Source of the DNA: Lepidostoma basale
Taxonomy: Eukaryota; Arthropoda; Insecta; Trichoptera; Lepidostomatidae
Direction: 5' to 3'
Assembly: GCA_022606425.2 (NCBI GenBank)
Contig: JAHDVF020001359.1
Span: 186,001 to 250,000 of the forward strand
Length of the DNA: 64,000 bases
Shown here: positions 1 to 11,155 of the stretch, in pieces
Layout: every line of letters starts with the position of its first letter
Position numbering within the stretch: position 1 is the first letter of the stretch
Position numbers and translations under genes: made by a program
Notes under the pieces: generated by a model
What the model saw: only the letters and a program-made list of their open reading frames with translations
The model's database searches: none
What the model was told of the DNA's origin: nothing

Positions 1-483
1 TTAAGTAAACATAATATATTTGTATTCGAACGTAAGAACGTTAAATAAGAAGAAAAGATTATTTGCGTATGCAAATTACAGCCAGGAACCCCATCAATAT
101 TTATATGCGGGTGTCAAATAAAAAGTGACGATTATGGGGACAAGAAGGAGAGCCACGTCAGCCGAGCCGCCCCGGCATCGGCAGTTGGGGCCCGTTTTCT
201 GCTGCTTTGAATAGAACTACGGTTGATGCGAAATAAAAATATATCAAATAAAATAAAAATTCACTAAACATTGTACTGCCACATATAAAAAAAATCTAAC
301 TCTAGGAATAATAAACGTATGTTAATGTTGCCTATTTCGCTCATTCTCATATGCACGAAAGAAACCACAAGTATCTTCATTATTTTTGGTGTAAAAATGC
401 CAAAATGCAAGTAGCGCCTAACTTCGATACCTCACCCAACACCATTTATAGAATTAAATGTTTGACAAACATTTTTTTGTGTA
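1..483. other. AT-rich sequence without recognisable gene
   Basis: I see no open frame with protein resemblance, no RNA gene and no clear repeat. A short GC-richer patch at about 150-205 has no coding signal. Confidence 0.5.
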
Positions 484-669
484 CATAACAGGTGATTTGA
501 ACCCAATTACTGCAAACAATTTGATTTTTTAGCTATTATATTGATTCCCATGACATGTTATTTCTACACCAGACCAAAGACAGAGTGACAATCATATTGC
601 CGTCGCCGGGAATCGAACCCGGGATCTTCGGTGTGGCAGTCAGAGCTCTTGCGACTCTGTGACGAAGGT
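484..669 (-). mobile_element. tRNA-derived SINE, partial
   Basis: Read on the minus strand, the head (about 669-600) resembles a tRNA, with a B-box-like GGTTCGATTCC and a decayed A-box region. It is followed by a unique body and a tail containing GTAATTGGGT. The same head, body and tail occur as a longer copy at 11156-11409 and a tail fragment at 36276-36365, so this is a dispersed family transcribed by pol III, not a working tRNA gene. The A-box is damaged relative to the 11.2-kb copy (CACAGAGTCGCAAG instead of GGCAGAGTGGTTACG). It encodes no protein; mobilisation would need a LINE partner. Confidence 0.7.
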
Positions 670-844
670 ACTTTACTGGATATATTTGTATGTGTGTTTT
701 TTTGTACGGGGAATTGAGAATTTTAGTTTCTACTCCTTTTTTTGGATTAGCATAATACAATTATTTTATGTTGATTAATTAGCAGCAATTTTATAAATTC
801 TATTTTATTTGTCGTTTATATTTTTGTCCATCAGTTTAGGTATT

Positions 845-1515
845 ATTTTTCTAGATATGTTTCGAAGGCTTACACCTTCATCATCCGGAGAACGATATCA
901 ACTTAATTTATAAAAAAAATAGTCAGTTTTATTATATTTAATGTGAATGACATGTTTTGCCTGTCTAAGGCATTATCAAATGTCATCTTTTGTCAATCAG
1001 ATAAAAATGTTATATTGGATTGATAAAAATGTTATTTTAAAGATTGTATACTTAAATAGTAATTTTCTTTCTCATCAGCATCCTATTGACACTTTCACCC
1101 TGTTAATGGCGTCACCTACACCCCCCCCTTCTGTCTGAAAGCGAGGATTTACATTCGCGTCAGCCTTTTAATCGAGTTTGCACGTCCAAGTCCGCTGTCG
1201 CAGTCGCCTCCTGACTCCCGGGAATACGAGTATAGCCTACCCATACAGTAGGACGCTGCTCCCCGTACCTACGTACGGCGGGCGGTAGGTAGGTATTATA
1301 CGAGTACCTACCCGCGGACGGGCCCAGAGCTCGACTCAAAGGACTCGTCTAATCAAATCACAACATATGACATTTGATTATGCCTTAGACGGGCGAAACA
1401 TGTCATTCACATTCAGTATAATAAAACTGACGAATTTTTTTATGAATTAAGTTGATATCGTTCTCCGGATGATGAAGGTGTAAGCCTTCGAAACATGTCG
1501 AGAAAGATAAACTCA
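845..1515. repeat. large foldback element with captured interior
   Basis: Arms at about 845-980 and 1368-1500 are inverted copies of each other. Each carries a TTACACCTTCATCATCCGGA block and a second block around GCCTTAGACGGGCGAAAC. The right side continues into AAACTCAAAAGTGG and CAGTGTTTTAATTCAT, the outer part of related hairpins at 9602-9757 and 9866-10068. The roughly 390-bp interior is unrelated, GC-richer, and contains TACGAGTA twice. No transposase is encoded, so this is a non-autonomous foldback or tail-to-tail insertion of two elements. Confidence 0.65.
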
Positions 1516-1650
1516 AAAGTGGAAAAAAAAACAGTGTTTTAATTCATATAAAAATCAGCATTATGAAATTCCACAGTGTTAACCCCTTTAAATTTATCTA
1601 AAAATAATAAAATTGGTATAAAACAGAAGTGTTTATTCTTATTAATTGTT

Positions 1651-2124
1651 TATGTATGGAAATGAAAATTGGAACTGGCAAAAAAAAGTAGGATAAATGC
1701 CGTAGAAATGAGATCTTTGAGACGAGTGTACGGGAAAACAATACACGATAGAATACCGAACGACGAAATAAGGAAGAAATGCAAGGCAGATTATTACATC
1801 ATAAGTAAAATAAATAAAAATATCCCTGAGATGTTTTGGACATATGGAACGAATGGACGAGAGAAGAATGGTTAAAATGTCGTATGGAAGCAGCGTGAGT
1901 GGATAGAGAAGCCGTGGGAGACCAAGGTAAGCACGGCATGACCAAATTAAACTAATACTGAAAGGCGGCCACATTCGAAGTCGGAAAAATCGACGAGCGT
2001 GCACGTTACGATGTATGAATATAGAGGAATCTAGAGAGGTATATCAGGACAGAGCAGTATGGCGGTCCATCCTCTCTACCTTTCCCTCCGGGGAAACAGC
2101 GTAATGGTTTATTTAGTTAGTTAG
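1651..2124 (+). mobile_element. RTE-like LINE 3' fragment (decayed)
   Basis: The translated fragments match the C-terminal part of the long LINE ORF at 61783-63504: NWNWQKK-like start, SRINAVEMRSLRR, TIHDRIPN, then RNRRACT and a conserved end ending in a (TTAG)n tail at about 2106-2124. Frameshifts and stops interrupt it. It belongs to a diverged subfamily shared with the copies at 24261 and 41291 (all have a GHMERM region changed and a KGGHIRSRKN-like stretch). 5' truncated; no function expected. Confidence 0.8.
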
Positions 2125-2180
2125 ATATTTAATATGGGGTTTTACATCATTGTTCAAGAAGCAATAAATAAGATGTATGT
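2125..2180 (+). repeat. tail of family-B foldback element
   Basis: Contains GGTTTTACATCATTGTTC followed by AAGAAGCAATAAATAA, the end sequence also seen at 10946-10998 (reverse), 17560-17590 and 42293-42325. Directly abuts the LINE tail. Confidence 0.5.
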
Positions 2181-2499
2181 AATAATTATAAAAATACGTG
2201 TTCGAGTACCTATATAAAACTCCTGTTTATTTTCACGCGAATTGGTTTAGTCGTATCGGACATATTTTTCTATATTCCGTCCATCTTACAATTAAGATAA
2301 AATCAAACAGAGAGTTTACAGAAGAATACAAATGTAAAAAACTTTTAATAAATTTGTACAAACGTTAATTGTTTTGCGAAGAAGAAAAAAAAAATTGTGT
2401 GTTCGGAAAACATTTAAATTTTGGAGATAATAAGAAAAGGAAAAAAAAAAAACTTTTTAATCTGCTTAACATTGTAGTCTTCTAAAGTTATAATATTTT

Positions 2500-2660
2500 A
2501 TGCATGAAAACACCGATTGTTTTTTCAACTTTGAGTTTAATTTTCTTGACATGTTTCAATTGTATTATCAACGAGAGAACGGAGTTTATACCGTTCTCCC
2601 AATGTATAGGTGGGTATAATGATTCTGAAGCACACCGGAGAAAGAAATCTCAAAACAGTT
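2500..2660. repeat. degenerate family-A foldback copy
   Basis: Left arm carries TTGACATGTTTCAA and GAGAACGG, mirrored by CCGTTCTCCCAATG. It matches the layout of the 9866-10068 hairpin but is heavily mutated. Confidence 0.4.
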
Positions 2661-2910
2661 GTTAAATATATTTAAAAATGTTTTGTAAAAACGTATCTGA
2701 ATACTTTTTACATCAGTATGCTATATTGGTAAATAAAACTTTAATTGATAAAAGTATTCAATATTTCGTAAGTTTAGAAGAAAAAAAAAGCTTTATTAAT
2801 AGGATTATGTTGACTCAGGGAGATATGATAATCGATTTAAATCAATTTGAAATTGTGATGATTTGAATTGTCAAAATGATTTGTTATACAAGCCACTGCG
2901 CTAAAATTAC

Positions 2911-2980
2911 TTGTTGCAGCAGAATAGTCGTTGCTGCAGCAGAATAGTCGAATAAATATTCGACTATTCTGCTGCAGCAG
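2911..2980. repeat. direct repeat plus near-perfect palindrome
   Basis: Two 20-bp direct repeats (2911-2930 and 2931-2950) differ at one base. The second runs into an inverted copy: positions 2932-2954 and 2957-2979 form a perfect 23-bp stem with a 2-nt centre. The core is GCTGCAGCAGAATAGTCG. No flanking gene explains it. Confidence 0.85.
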
Positions 2981-4804
2981 CTCGTAGCTCATAAACCATA
3001 TGCCAGAGCATGCAACACCGCAAACGGCCCGTGTGGAGTAGGTACTACGGGCTATTAGGCTGGGAATTTACCCCTTCTCACCAGAGTTAAGGGCCATTCG
3101 TCTATAAACAGTTGAAAATGTATTGCCGCACGCAAAGCTTCCAATCAATGCAGCTCGCTTGTACTTACAACTAGACTTTCCCAGCTAAGGTGAACATTTC
3201 AAGGAATTAATTTTAATTGTGAATTATCCCTACTAGGATTAATCAATATAAAATGAATGAGATGTTTAATGAATTCTACTAACCTTGACCGGATGAGGGA
3301 TACAGCTGTTGTCGGATCCGATAGGAGCAGAAAGAAAACATAAACTAATTATTTGATTAAACATTAGTTTAAGTAAAATAGTAGGTAGTAATAGAAAATC
3401 ATTTTTATATCATCTTTCAATTATACTACATTCGATAGATATGTGTTCTGTGCACTGAAGGAGCATATACTCGTACTACGATTTATAATTATTTGTAGCT
3501 TTAAGATTTTTTGCCTTCCTTCGATTTAAATTTTTGTATTTTTCTGTTATTCTATGTGAATTGGTATTGAAGAACGTAACTTAAAGCGGTCTCACTTTTG
3601 AGTGTTAAGTTCCTTATTTAAGTGTGCTTCTTCTTTGTATGACTTCTGCTTTTCCATGTGCTGTTGTTATGTTAAAACTATTTTATATAGTTGTAGATTT
3701 GCAAAGATTATGAATAACTAAAGTGGATTTTTTTATTAAAAGCTTGTAGGGTTGAGGAGTTGAGCAGTCTCGTTTTGTTGTATCAACTTATAATACAATA
3801 TGTGAACATATCACGAATTATTCTTTTAATATATTCTTTTCGAACAACTTTCTATTTACATAAAATAGAAAGTTTTTCGAAAAGAAAAATATTTGTTTAA
3901 TCATTAGAATGATTCTGTAAAGAGAAACTTTCCGATATCTCATTGTAACATATCATAGTATAAACGATTCCAGGAACTCTAGGTACGCGTGTGACGTGTT
4001 TAACAATATCAGTCATAATGTGTTTCTTAACTGTGAATTACGGCTTTAAATTATAATGATTGTGGTTGAAAGAAAGAGCAAGTGATTAGATTGCGAACGG
4101 CGCGTCGCCTGATTCGGGAGCGTGTGCTTTTGACACTTTGAATACATAACTCCGTGTAAAGTTTTACACAACGGGGCACCTACCACCCCCGGCCCCTCGG
4201 GCCCGACTTGCAAATGATTTATAATTTTCTTCTCACCTCGGCTGGCGTGAGTGCATTACATAAATCATCAACAACGGGAAATTTTGAGTTTTCAAATAAC
4301 CTTTAAACAAGTGTTTCGAGTGATATATAGAACATGTTAAGACGGAAATTACTCAGCGTCATTCAGCCAAAATGTGGTAGTCGAAATATACTCGTTATTG
4401 GGTCACTATTGAAATTATAAATATAGATATTGCGGTATTACTAACATAATTCGCAGACGTAAGAATTCTAAACTTAATAGTTGCTGCTGCTTGTTTTGCC
4501 TGAAAATTCAAGTCGGTCAATACTTAAAGCAGAATGTTATTACTCGGGTGTTTTATGCCACGATTAGCTCCATCTCCTATCCGAGAGACCGCCATGGCGT
4601 AACATCCTCTCGTGGGACTGAACTGAAGAGTAGCGATTCTCGGCAGATTTAGAAATCCTCGTTATTTTAAATCATAAAAAATAATGAATTCCATGCACGC
4701 ATTTCTGATCGCGCTATCAGTTATGTGGAAAAAATATTACTTTTACTCCCATTCTGACTGTATAATTTGGGTGATTAATTCAGTGTACGAACTGATAAAA
4801 AAAA
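2981..4804. other. intergenic stretch, nothing recognised
   Basis: AT-rich with a GC-richer patch at 4090-4210. No protein-like frame, RNA gene or clear dispersed repeat seen. Confidence 0.4.
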
Positions 4805-4876
4805 TTCCCGTACCGGGAATCGAACCCGAGCCTCCTGGGTGAAAGCCAGGTATCCTAGCCACTAGACCATACGGGA
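4805..4876 (-). tRNA. tRNA-Glu (UUC)
   Basis: On the minus strand a 72-nt cloverleaf with acceptor TCCCGTA/TACGGGA plus discriminator A, A-box TGGTCTAGTGGC, anticodon loop CTTTCAC (anticodon UUC) and B-box GGTTCGATTCC. A run of eight T follows at once on the minus strand (4797-4804 region), a good pol III terminator. No CCA is encoded, as usual in eukaryotes. Likely functional. Confidence 0.96.
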
Positions 4877-5950
4877 GAGTGACGACAGCGAGCTTATAGC
4901 ACGCCAATTGCGGTTCGAGGGCCGTGGTCAGTGTATTCTTGGAAAACCGAGAATAATGTGTTGTTATTCCGGACGGCAGCGGTCAGAAGAACGAGGCTGT
5001 TTACTGGCTACGCGCGTGGCTATACTCTTTCAACGTTTTGAAACTGAATAAGATATAATTAATGAATCTCTAGCTCTAGAGATACTAGTACCGCAATGTT
5101 ATTCTACAGTTCAAGTGTTCCCGAAAGAAACTGAAAAACATAATGTAGTCCAACATATAGATTTCTTATCAATGTATTAAGGTAAGGTATACAAAGTTAG
5201 TTTTGTAGAAGCAGATTAAGTTTTTATATTCAAGAATAAGGTTTACAAAATAATATGAATTTTTAGAAATGACATGTTTTATATGAAACATGTAATTGCT
5301 ATAAATTATAATAAAACTTCTAGAAAACAGACAATTGCATTAATATGTAATGTTCAATACTAACACCTTTTTAGTTTTAAATCGAAGCAAGTTGTGATAT
5401 ATTATATAATAGTTGCGAGATATTTATTTATTTGGGGTAACAAATAGCACTTACAGTACTTAAATAAAACAAATAGGAACAATAGAATAAGGCCAATTAC
5501 ATGTTACCACAGGTGTAAATGATAAGAAGAGTTAACAGTATATAGGTACTCGTAGAATATATATAAAATAGCTAAAGGTTTTCATGACATTTTTATTTAA
5601 TTTCCCGAGACTGGTGTACAGAATTAGAGTCGTTAATTTTCATTACGTTATTTACATGAAGACAAGTGAAAGACGACGGCCAGCGCTCCACCACGGGAGT
5701 CTTCGGCCAGGGGTGCAGGGTCTCGCGAGTAGGAATGCAGATTTATATTGTATTTAGACGAAAATAAAAAACGCTCATATTATTACATTTCCTAATACTG
5801 CCACCCTAGAACGGATTACCCCAATTGTGAGGTCTTAAACAATGTCCTACTTGGTAAATGATCAACAAATAAAAAAATTCGTAAAGGCTGCTGAAAATGA
5901 TAATGTGACGAGGAAAAACTGATATTGTAATCACCGATTATTAATACATA
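4877..5950. other. AT-rich stretch with repeat scraps
   Basis: Holds a family-B foldback fragment (about 5255-5345: ATAAAACTTCTAGAAAACAG), a TTTATTTATTTGGGGTAACA stretch near 5425 resembling LINE/SINE tails, and one copy of a repeat at 5805-5870 (ATTACCCCAATTGTGAGGTC) also present at 41882-41955. No gene seen. Confidence 0.45.
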
Positions 5951-6110
5951 TATCAGATAGAGTAGGCAGAGAAGACGATTCAGAAAGAACCACGTCGAGA
6001 GAATGGACCCAGCGAAGATTCCCGATATCGTGATGTACGAGACTCCAGAGGACCGTTGACCGCCAAAGATATGGAGAGAAAGCTGGACATTTTTATCACA
6101 GCACCAAATT
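5951..6110 (+). mobile_element. LINE 3' ORF fragment (second family)
   Basis: Translation gives NHVERMDPAKIPDIV followed, across a stop, by PPKIWRESWT. This fits the C-terminal H-x-x-R-M ... GRP-x-x-RW end typical of insect non-LTR reverse transcriptase ORFs, and is related to fragments at 37228 and 44686. Very short and broken. Confidence 0.5.
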
Positions 6111-6149
6111 TGATATTTTTTCTAAACAGATCCCCAGATAATAATAATA

Positions 6150-6315
6150 ATGATATGCTAATATATAAAGCGCAGTTTTTGTGATGTAATCACCTCAAGG
6201 GCGCATTAAGACGTGTTTCAAATCTAAATATGAACACTACATCTGACATTCGCGATCGGTTAGAAAGTAAATATAATATAATATAACAAAATATACAAGT
6301 TTTATACATAAAGAA
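6150..6315. repeat. dispersed repeat D, copy 1
   Basis: Shares AAAGCGC, TGTGATGTAATCACCTC, GGGCGCATTAAGACG and AACAAAATATACAAG in the same order with 49755-49905. Shorter relatives occur at 34970, 39352 and 53607. No coding capacity; SINE or MITE remnant. Confidence 0.65.
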
Positions 6316-6370
6316 GAGTTTCATATTCCAGTCCTACAAAAAAACTAAACGGAACGTACGAGTATTTAGC

Positions 6371-6478
6371 TAACCAACTAACTATTACGCCTTTTCCCCG
6401 GATGGGTAGGCAAAGAGGATGGACCCCCACACTGTTCTTTTCTAATGTAACTCTCGCGTCTCTTCTACATTCACACAC
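6371..6478 (-). mobile_element. RTE-like LINE 3'-end scrap
   Basis: Minus-strand sequence matches the last about 35 codons of the LINE ORF at 61783-63504 (MNVEEAREV...CGETA region) with frameshifts, and ends in the GTTAGTTGGTTA tail. Strongly decayed. Confidence 0.6.
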
Positions 6479-6944
6479 TTTGATACGCACGGTCGTCGAT
6501 TGGTGTATGTAACATACGAGTATAGTGTGTATTTAGAAAACAATATTGTATAAAGTGGACCGCCGCTGCGGAGAAAGTCTCCCGCCGCCCCAGACCCTCC
6601 CGAGCAAGGCCCACCTCCCACTAAGTAAGATTAATTACTAATTAAAAACTGCTCCTGCGTCCCCTCCTGTGCCCGGGGAACTTTATCCTGGTAAAATTAT
6701 AATATTCAACAGAGCTCATAATGAACCTATTAGAAGCCTAGAACCTAATTATTTTTGCGGTGAATACATTACATGTTACGAAAAACACAAATAACGAAAC
6801 AACAACATTTCTGAATACACTTTCTACTTACTTTCATACTTTCCTGCTGTCTCAAATAACACGAGTTTTTTTTATTGATTTACATGTTATTTGTTTTTTT
6901 TTTGGTCTAACCCAATGTAGAAATATCAGTAGATACTACTGTTA

Positions 6945-7095
6945 TAAACGGTTGCGAGGTTTCTTTCATTCAGGTTACAATCCAAGGGATTGGTTTGCAG
7001 CAAAGCGTAACATTTTTGCTGGTTCATGGGATGCCAATTTGGCCTTTAATGTGGTAGTTTCCCGTTGCTTTCCACATTGCGAGGTATTAAAAATT
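6945..7095. repeat. dispersed repeat F, copy 1
   Basis: Shares ATCCAAGGGATTGGTTTG, TTTTTGCTGGTT and GCCTTTAATGTGGTAGTTTC (continuing into CCCGTTGC) with 13848-13962. Ends near a TTGCGAGGTATTAAAA similar to repeat E. No coding capacity. Confidence 0.65.
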
Positions 7096-7239
7096 CAATA
7101 GTTTGAGTATCCAGTTCCTATTAGTAATGCAATATTGCGCATGGTTCATGTGACAGTCTTTTAGACATCACGAACAATCATGCTGCAAGCAATGTCTCGC
7201 GTGAATTCACTATGCGCAATCTTTATAATTCAAAGTCAA

Positions 7240-7723
7240 ACAAACAAACCATCACGCCGTTTCCCCGCAGGGTTAGGCAGAGAGAATGCCACACTACTCT
7301 ATCCTGGCAAACCTCTCTAGATTCCTCCACATTCATACAACGAGTCATACACGCACGTCGATTCCTCCGACTTCTAAAATGATCAACCTTTAAAATTTGA
7401 TTAATTTGGTCATGCCATGTTTTCCTCGGTCTGCGTCGACTTCGTACCCCATTTACATCATTAACGTATACTTTCTTAAGCATTCTTTCTCCATCCATGC
7501 GTTCCATATGTCCGAACCAACGCAGCGATCCTTTCATAATTTTGTTCGTAATGCCTTCTTCCGCTCTACATTCCTTTCTTATATCAGCATTTGACATTCT
7601 GTCATATATCGTTCTACCACACATACGTCTTAGGGACCTCATCTCTACCGCATTTATTCTGCTCTCATCCTTCTTCTGCCAGTTCCATGCTTCGCTTCCA
7701 TACATTAGGGTCCCATACATTCC
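7240..7723 (-). mobile_element. RTE-like LINE, 5'-truncated, with target duplication
   Basis: Minus-strand translation LMYGSEAWNWQKKDESRI...RRNRRACMTRCMNVEESRE matches residues of the 61783-63504 ORF from about residue 421 to the end, with a late frameshift in the CQDR...YP region. The 3' tail is (TTTG)n rather than (TTAG)n. It is flanked by ATTCAAAGTCAA at 7228-7239 and again at 7724-7735, a 12-bp target-site duplication that fixes both ends. This is a dead, dateable insertion made by target-primed reverse transcription. Confidence 0.9.
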
Positions 7724-7739
7724 ATTCAAAGTCAATATT

Positions 7740-8769
7740 GGGGTTTTACGTTTCCTATAAGAGACATAGGGGCAGCATAAATGTGTTCACTAGTTATGGT
7801 GGTTTTTATTCCTAAATTCCAGATAACGCCGGAGTGGATCGGAGATAAATCCTAAGAGCGCGCATATCCGGGGAGAGGTCTCCGGGGCTTCCTAAACAGG
7901 GGACGGAGAGGGGAGGATACACACTCACGTGATTCCTATTAATCCCCCTTTCCTCTAATCAGGGCTAAATTACAAATATATTGTCTTGGGGAGGCCAAAT
8001 TACGCGCCTTTATTCTCCCGAAAGCGTTTGTTATGTAAATATTACAAGCCATCGGTCTTTGTAATTACATTAAAGGGAATACAGGGGGTGGCGCCATACC
8101 CCCCGCCCATGTGGCCCGTTTCAGAAATAAAATGATTGGATTTTAATGTAATTTGAATGATCGATGACACTGTCAGCTTAGCGCGAAGGACCAGCAAATT
8201 TTAAGCATAATTATCATCAAAGAAATTACTTGATTTAATTTTAATTAAATTCTCAATTAAGATTTGTTGGTTTCGTACGGACATATTATTTCCAACCACC
8301 GACGGAAAATCGGCTGTCATCAGAACAACCGTCAAAAACCATCACAAGAGAAATGAAGAAATTAAAGGTAATCATAAAATGCATAAATCTGCTGTAAAGC
8401 ATTAACTCATACGGGTAATATCCACAAAAAGGAATTGCGACCCATTTCCTGCCATGATTTCATTCCGTCGCGTCGCGTCGTCGCAAATGAGTTTTCGGAA
8501 TGAAACACAACCCAAACCGAGAGAATGTATCCGTAAAGTTGATGATCTGCGTGGCTGGCTGGAGTGGCTATGTGGCCGACGATAAAACCGACTGTGTGCT
8601 CAGCTGATAGTGAGGTCTCGCGACACACTTCTCCGGTATTTGCAGTGTCATTAATTCTTCATTTATAACAGCAATTAAACTGACGCTGTGATCGTTTATG
8701 AGCAGTGTGCTGACACCTTTATTCTGAAATGAGTAATGCGCTCTAATTATATGCCGAATGTCTCGTCGC
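7740..8769. other. intergenic stretch, nothing recognised
   Basis: Contains GC-richer patches (7820-7935, 8075-8125, 8460-8480 with a short GTCGC repeat) but no gene, RNA or clear repeat. Confidence 0.4.
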
Positions 8770-8841
8770 TCCCATATGGTCTAGTGGCTAGGATACCTGG
8801 CTTTCACCCAGGAGGCTCGGGTTCGATTCCCGGTATGGGAA
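8770..8841 (+). tRNA. tRNA-Glu (UUC)
   Basis: 72-nt cloverleaf: acceptor TCCCATA/TATGGGA plus A, A-box TGGTCTAGTGGC, anticodon loop CTTTCAC (UUC), B-box GGTTCGATTCC. T5 tract at about 8845-8852 serves as terminator. Identical to the 4805 copy except one compensated acceptor pair (G-C to A-U). Confidence 0.96.
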
Positions 8842-9601
8842 ACTTATTTTTAACAAAATATTTCTATTACCCAACGGACAGTATATTAACGTCTAACTTA
8901 TTTTGATGACGATAATATAGGAATAAATAACTGTGGAGTTTTTTTTTTCTTTTTTAGCATTATTTTTCTACTATTACAAAGGATTCAAGTAACAAAAAGG
9001 TAAAATAATTGTTTTTGATACAAATTTGTGTTAAATATTAAGGCTAACAACTGTGCAAAGGAGCAGAGTGATCGAATAATATAATAAAAAGTAGTTCAAA
9101 CATCAACCTTAAAATGCAACCCGCGCTACAGTTTACACCTTTGTAATAACCAGCCTTCATTTATCAATTGCTAGGCTTAGAGTTTCATATTTTTTTTCAT
9201 ACGCGATATCCGCAACACACAACCTGCGGTTGGAAGCTCTGTAGCTACACCCGCTGGAAATAGTGGAGAAAGAAGGTGTTCTGCGAGCAGAATACCCACT
9301 GAGCGGGGAATAATTGAGCTCCGGGCCCGTGGTCTACCGTCTCCCGATAGACTTCGGGAAGAGAGACTGCAGTTTTTACATCACCGGCAACTTCTCAACG
9401 TCACATCTTCGGGAAATAAATGTCCTCGTGCTTCGCCCGGCGAGGAAGATAAAGTCATAGGAAATGTTCAGTCCTTCGTTCCCTTTGGCCCCGGAGCAGT
9501 GGCGCCGCTTTATTTTTATGAGGCTAAAAAATTGTATAAAAGACTAAAGTCATCAAAACTAAGGCGTAACATATATAATGCAATTAATATATTAAGCTAT
9601 T
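8842..9601. other. intergenic stretch, nothing recognised
   Basis: AT-rich then GC-richer (9230-9500). No protein-like frame or RNA gene. Confidence 0.4.
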
Positions 9602-9757
9602 GACGAGTTTTTAATGAACTAAAACACTGTTTTTTGCACTTTTCGGTTTATTTTTCTCTGAATTTATATCGTTCGTAAAGCCTTCAAAACATGCCGAAAA
9701 AAATAAACTCAAAAGTAGTAAAAACAGTGTTTTAATTCATAAAAAATCGTAAATTTA
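9602..9757. repeat. family-A foldback, degenerate copy
   Basis: Outer arms AAAACACTGTTTTTTGCACT and its mirror AGTAGTAAAAACAGTGTTTT enclose a shortened centre with AAAACATGCC. Sits 110 bp left of a better-preserved member. Confidence 0.65.
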
Positions 9758-9865
9758 TTATGAATTAAAAATATCCTACGTGAAAAATAGGCAAAAACAA
9801 ATATTCGAGGGAGCACTCTTCTTTTAAATTAATGACGCTTTTTGCTTCTCAACAGTATTCAATTC

Positions 9866-10068
9866 GACGATTTTTTGATGAATTAAAACACTGTTTTTTC
9901 CACTTTTGAGTTTATTTTTCTCGACATGTTTCGAAGGCTTACACCTTCATCATCGGAGAACGTTTATATCGTTCTCACGAAGATGAAGGTGTAAGTCTTC
10001 GAAACATGTCAAGAAAAATAAACTGAAAAGTGGAAAAAACTGTGTTTTTAATTCATAAAAAATTCGTC
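9866..10068. repeat. family-A foldback, near-perfect long hairpin
   Basis: Two arms of about 98 bp (9866-9963 and 9971-10068) are inverted copies with only a handful of mismatches around a 7-nt centre. Each arm reads, outside to inside, AAAACACTGTTTTTTCCAC, GAGTTTATTTTTCTC, ACATGTTTCGAAGG, TTACACCTTCATCATC, GAGAACG. The right arm contains GATGAAGGTGTAAG...TTCGAAACATGTC, which resembles part of a type I hammerhead core. No ORF. Confidence 0.85.
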
Positions 10069-10109
10069 AGCATGGAATTCCACAGTGTTAACGCTCTAAG
10101 TTTATCTAA

Positions 10110-10899
10110 AATTTAAAAAAAAGGATTCAATTCTTTAAAGGAGATCAAAACTTCCAGACGCATTCACTGGAATACTGCTGTGTGCTGAAATCTAATGACA
10201 AATACCAAACTGGTGCGAGTTGTGTCTCCAACGATATATTATATTTTATATGTTACATGATCATACAGCTTATCTCATGTTTAATTTTGATAGAGTAAAG
10301 AGTAGAGCTACCTACCAGAAAAAAATGATAAATGTAGAAATAAATGTTTGGGCTACCACTGTTTCCGTCTCTCGAGTGACTTGCGGTTGTCTAGGGACAT
10401 GGTCGCGTGTCCGTGCCTTATCTCGGCTCTTCCGTGAATCCCTGGCGGGGAGATGTCTCTGAAAGTCATTGAACACTCCGTTGAACGCGAATAGCCCGAG
10501 TGGAAGAAAAGATGTTCGCTCGATTGCAGAAATCCAAGACATCAATATTCACATTCAAAGATAATCAAAAGAAAGCAAAGGTCCAATCATTAATTAGGTT
10601 TGTGAAAATATGGTTGGTGTGGAAATGACACTTACTCGTATGTTACATGTTGTCTTGCAATCTTTATGTCGAACTTACAAGTATTAGTCTTACAGACAAA
10701 TAGTGATAAGAAATGTTAGGGGCATATAAGTTCACCCCTTTTCGTAGGAAGCATTCGATACTAACTGCGCACGAGAGTTATATCCGATGACGAACCCAGT
10801 TCCCGTTCTTGCGCTGAGAAGGAGATTTATGGATAATATCTGTAATCGGAGTAAAGTGGGCGTGACTCCGAAAGCTACACATAAAATATCAGAGTTTTT
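10110..10899. other. intergenic stretch, nothing recognised
   Basis: No coding or RNA gene recognised. Confidence 0.4.
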
Positions 10900-11150
10900 T
10901 ATTAATTGTTTCTGGAACAACGATGTAAAGCTCCGTAGTAATCAGTTATAAAATTTATTTATTGTTTCTTGAATAATGATGTAAAACTCCATATTAAATT
11001 ATTATAATAATATGTATGAAAATCGATAGTTTTAATATAATATTTATGTATGACACATTTAATAATGCCTTAGAAGGGCGAAACGTGTCATACATAAATA
11101 TTACAATAAAACTCCTTGCAAACTATCGTTTTTTCATACATATTAATAAG
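10900..11150. repeat. family-B foldback element
   Basis: Left end has two successive copies of an ATTGTTTCTTGAA...GATGTAAAACTCC end (10906-10930 and 10962-10996). The centre reads GACACATTTAATAATGCC, TTAGAAGGGCGAAAC, GTGTC, so GACAC and GTGTC pair across the motif. Outer arms CGATAGTTTTAATATAATA and its mirror near 11103-11135 complete the foldback. No ORF. Confidence 0.65.
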
Positions 11151-11155
11151 TTGAC

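Noticed and set aside
601..669. tRNA gene on the minus strand
   Set aside because: B-box is present, but the A-box is damaged and no cloverleaf closes; it is a SINE head with matching body and tail elsewhere.
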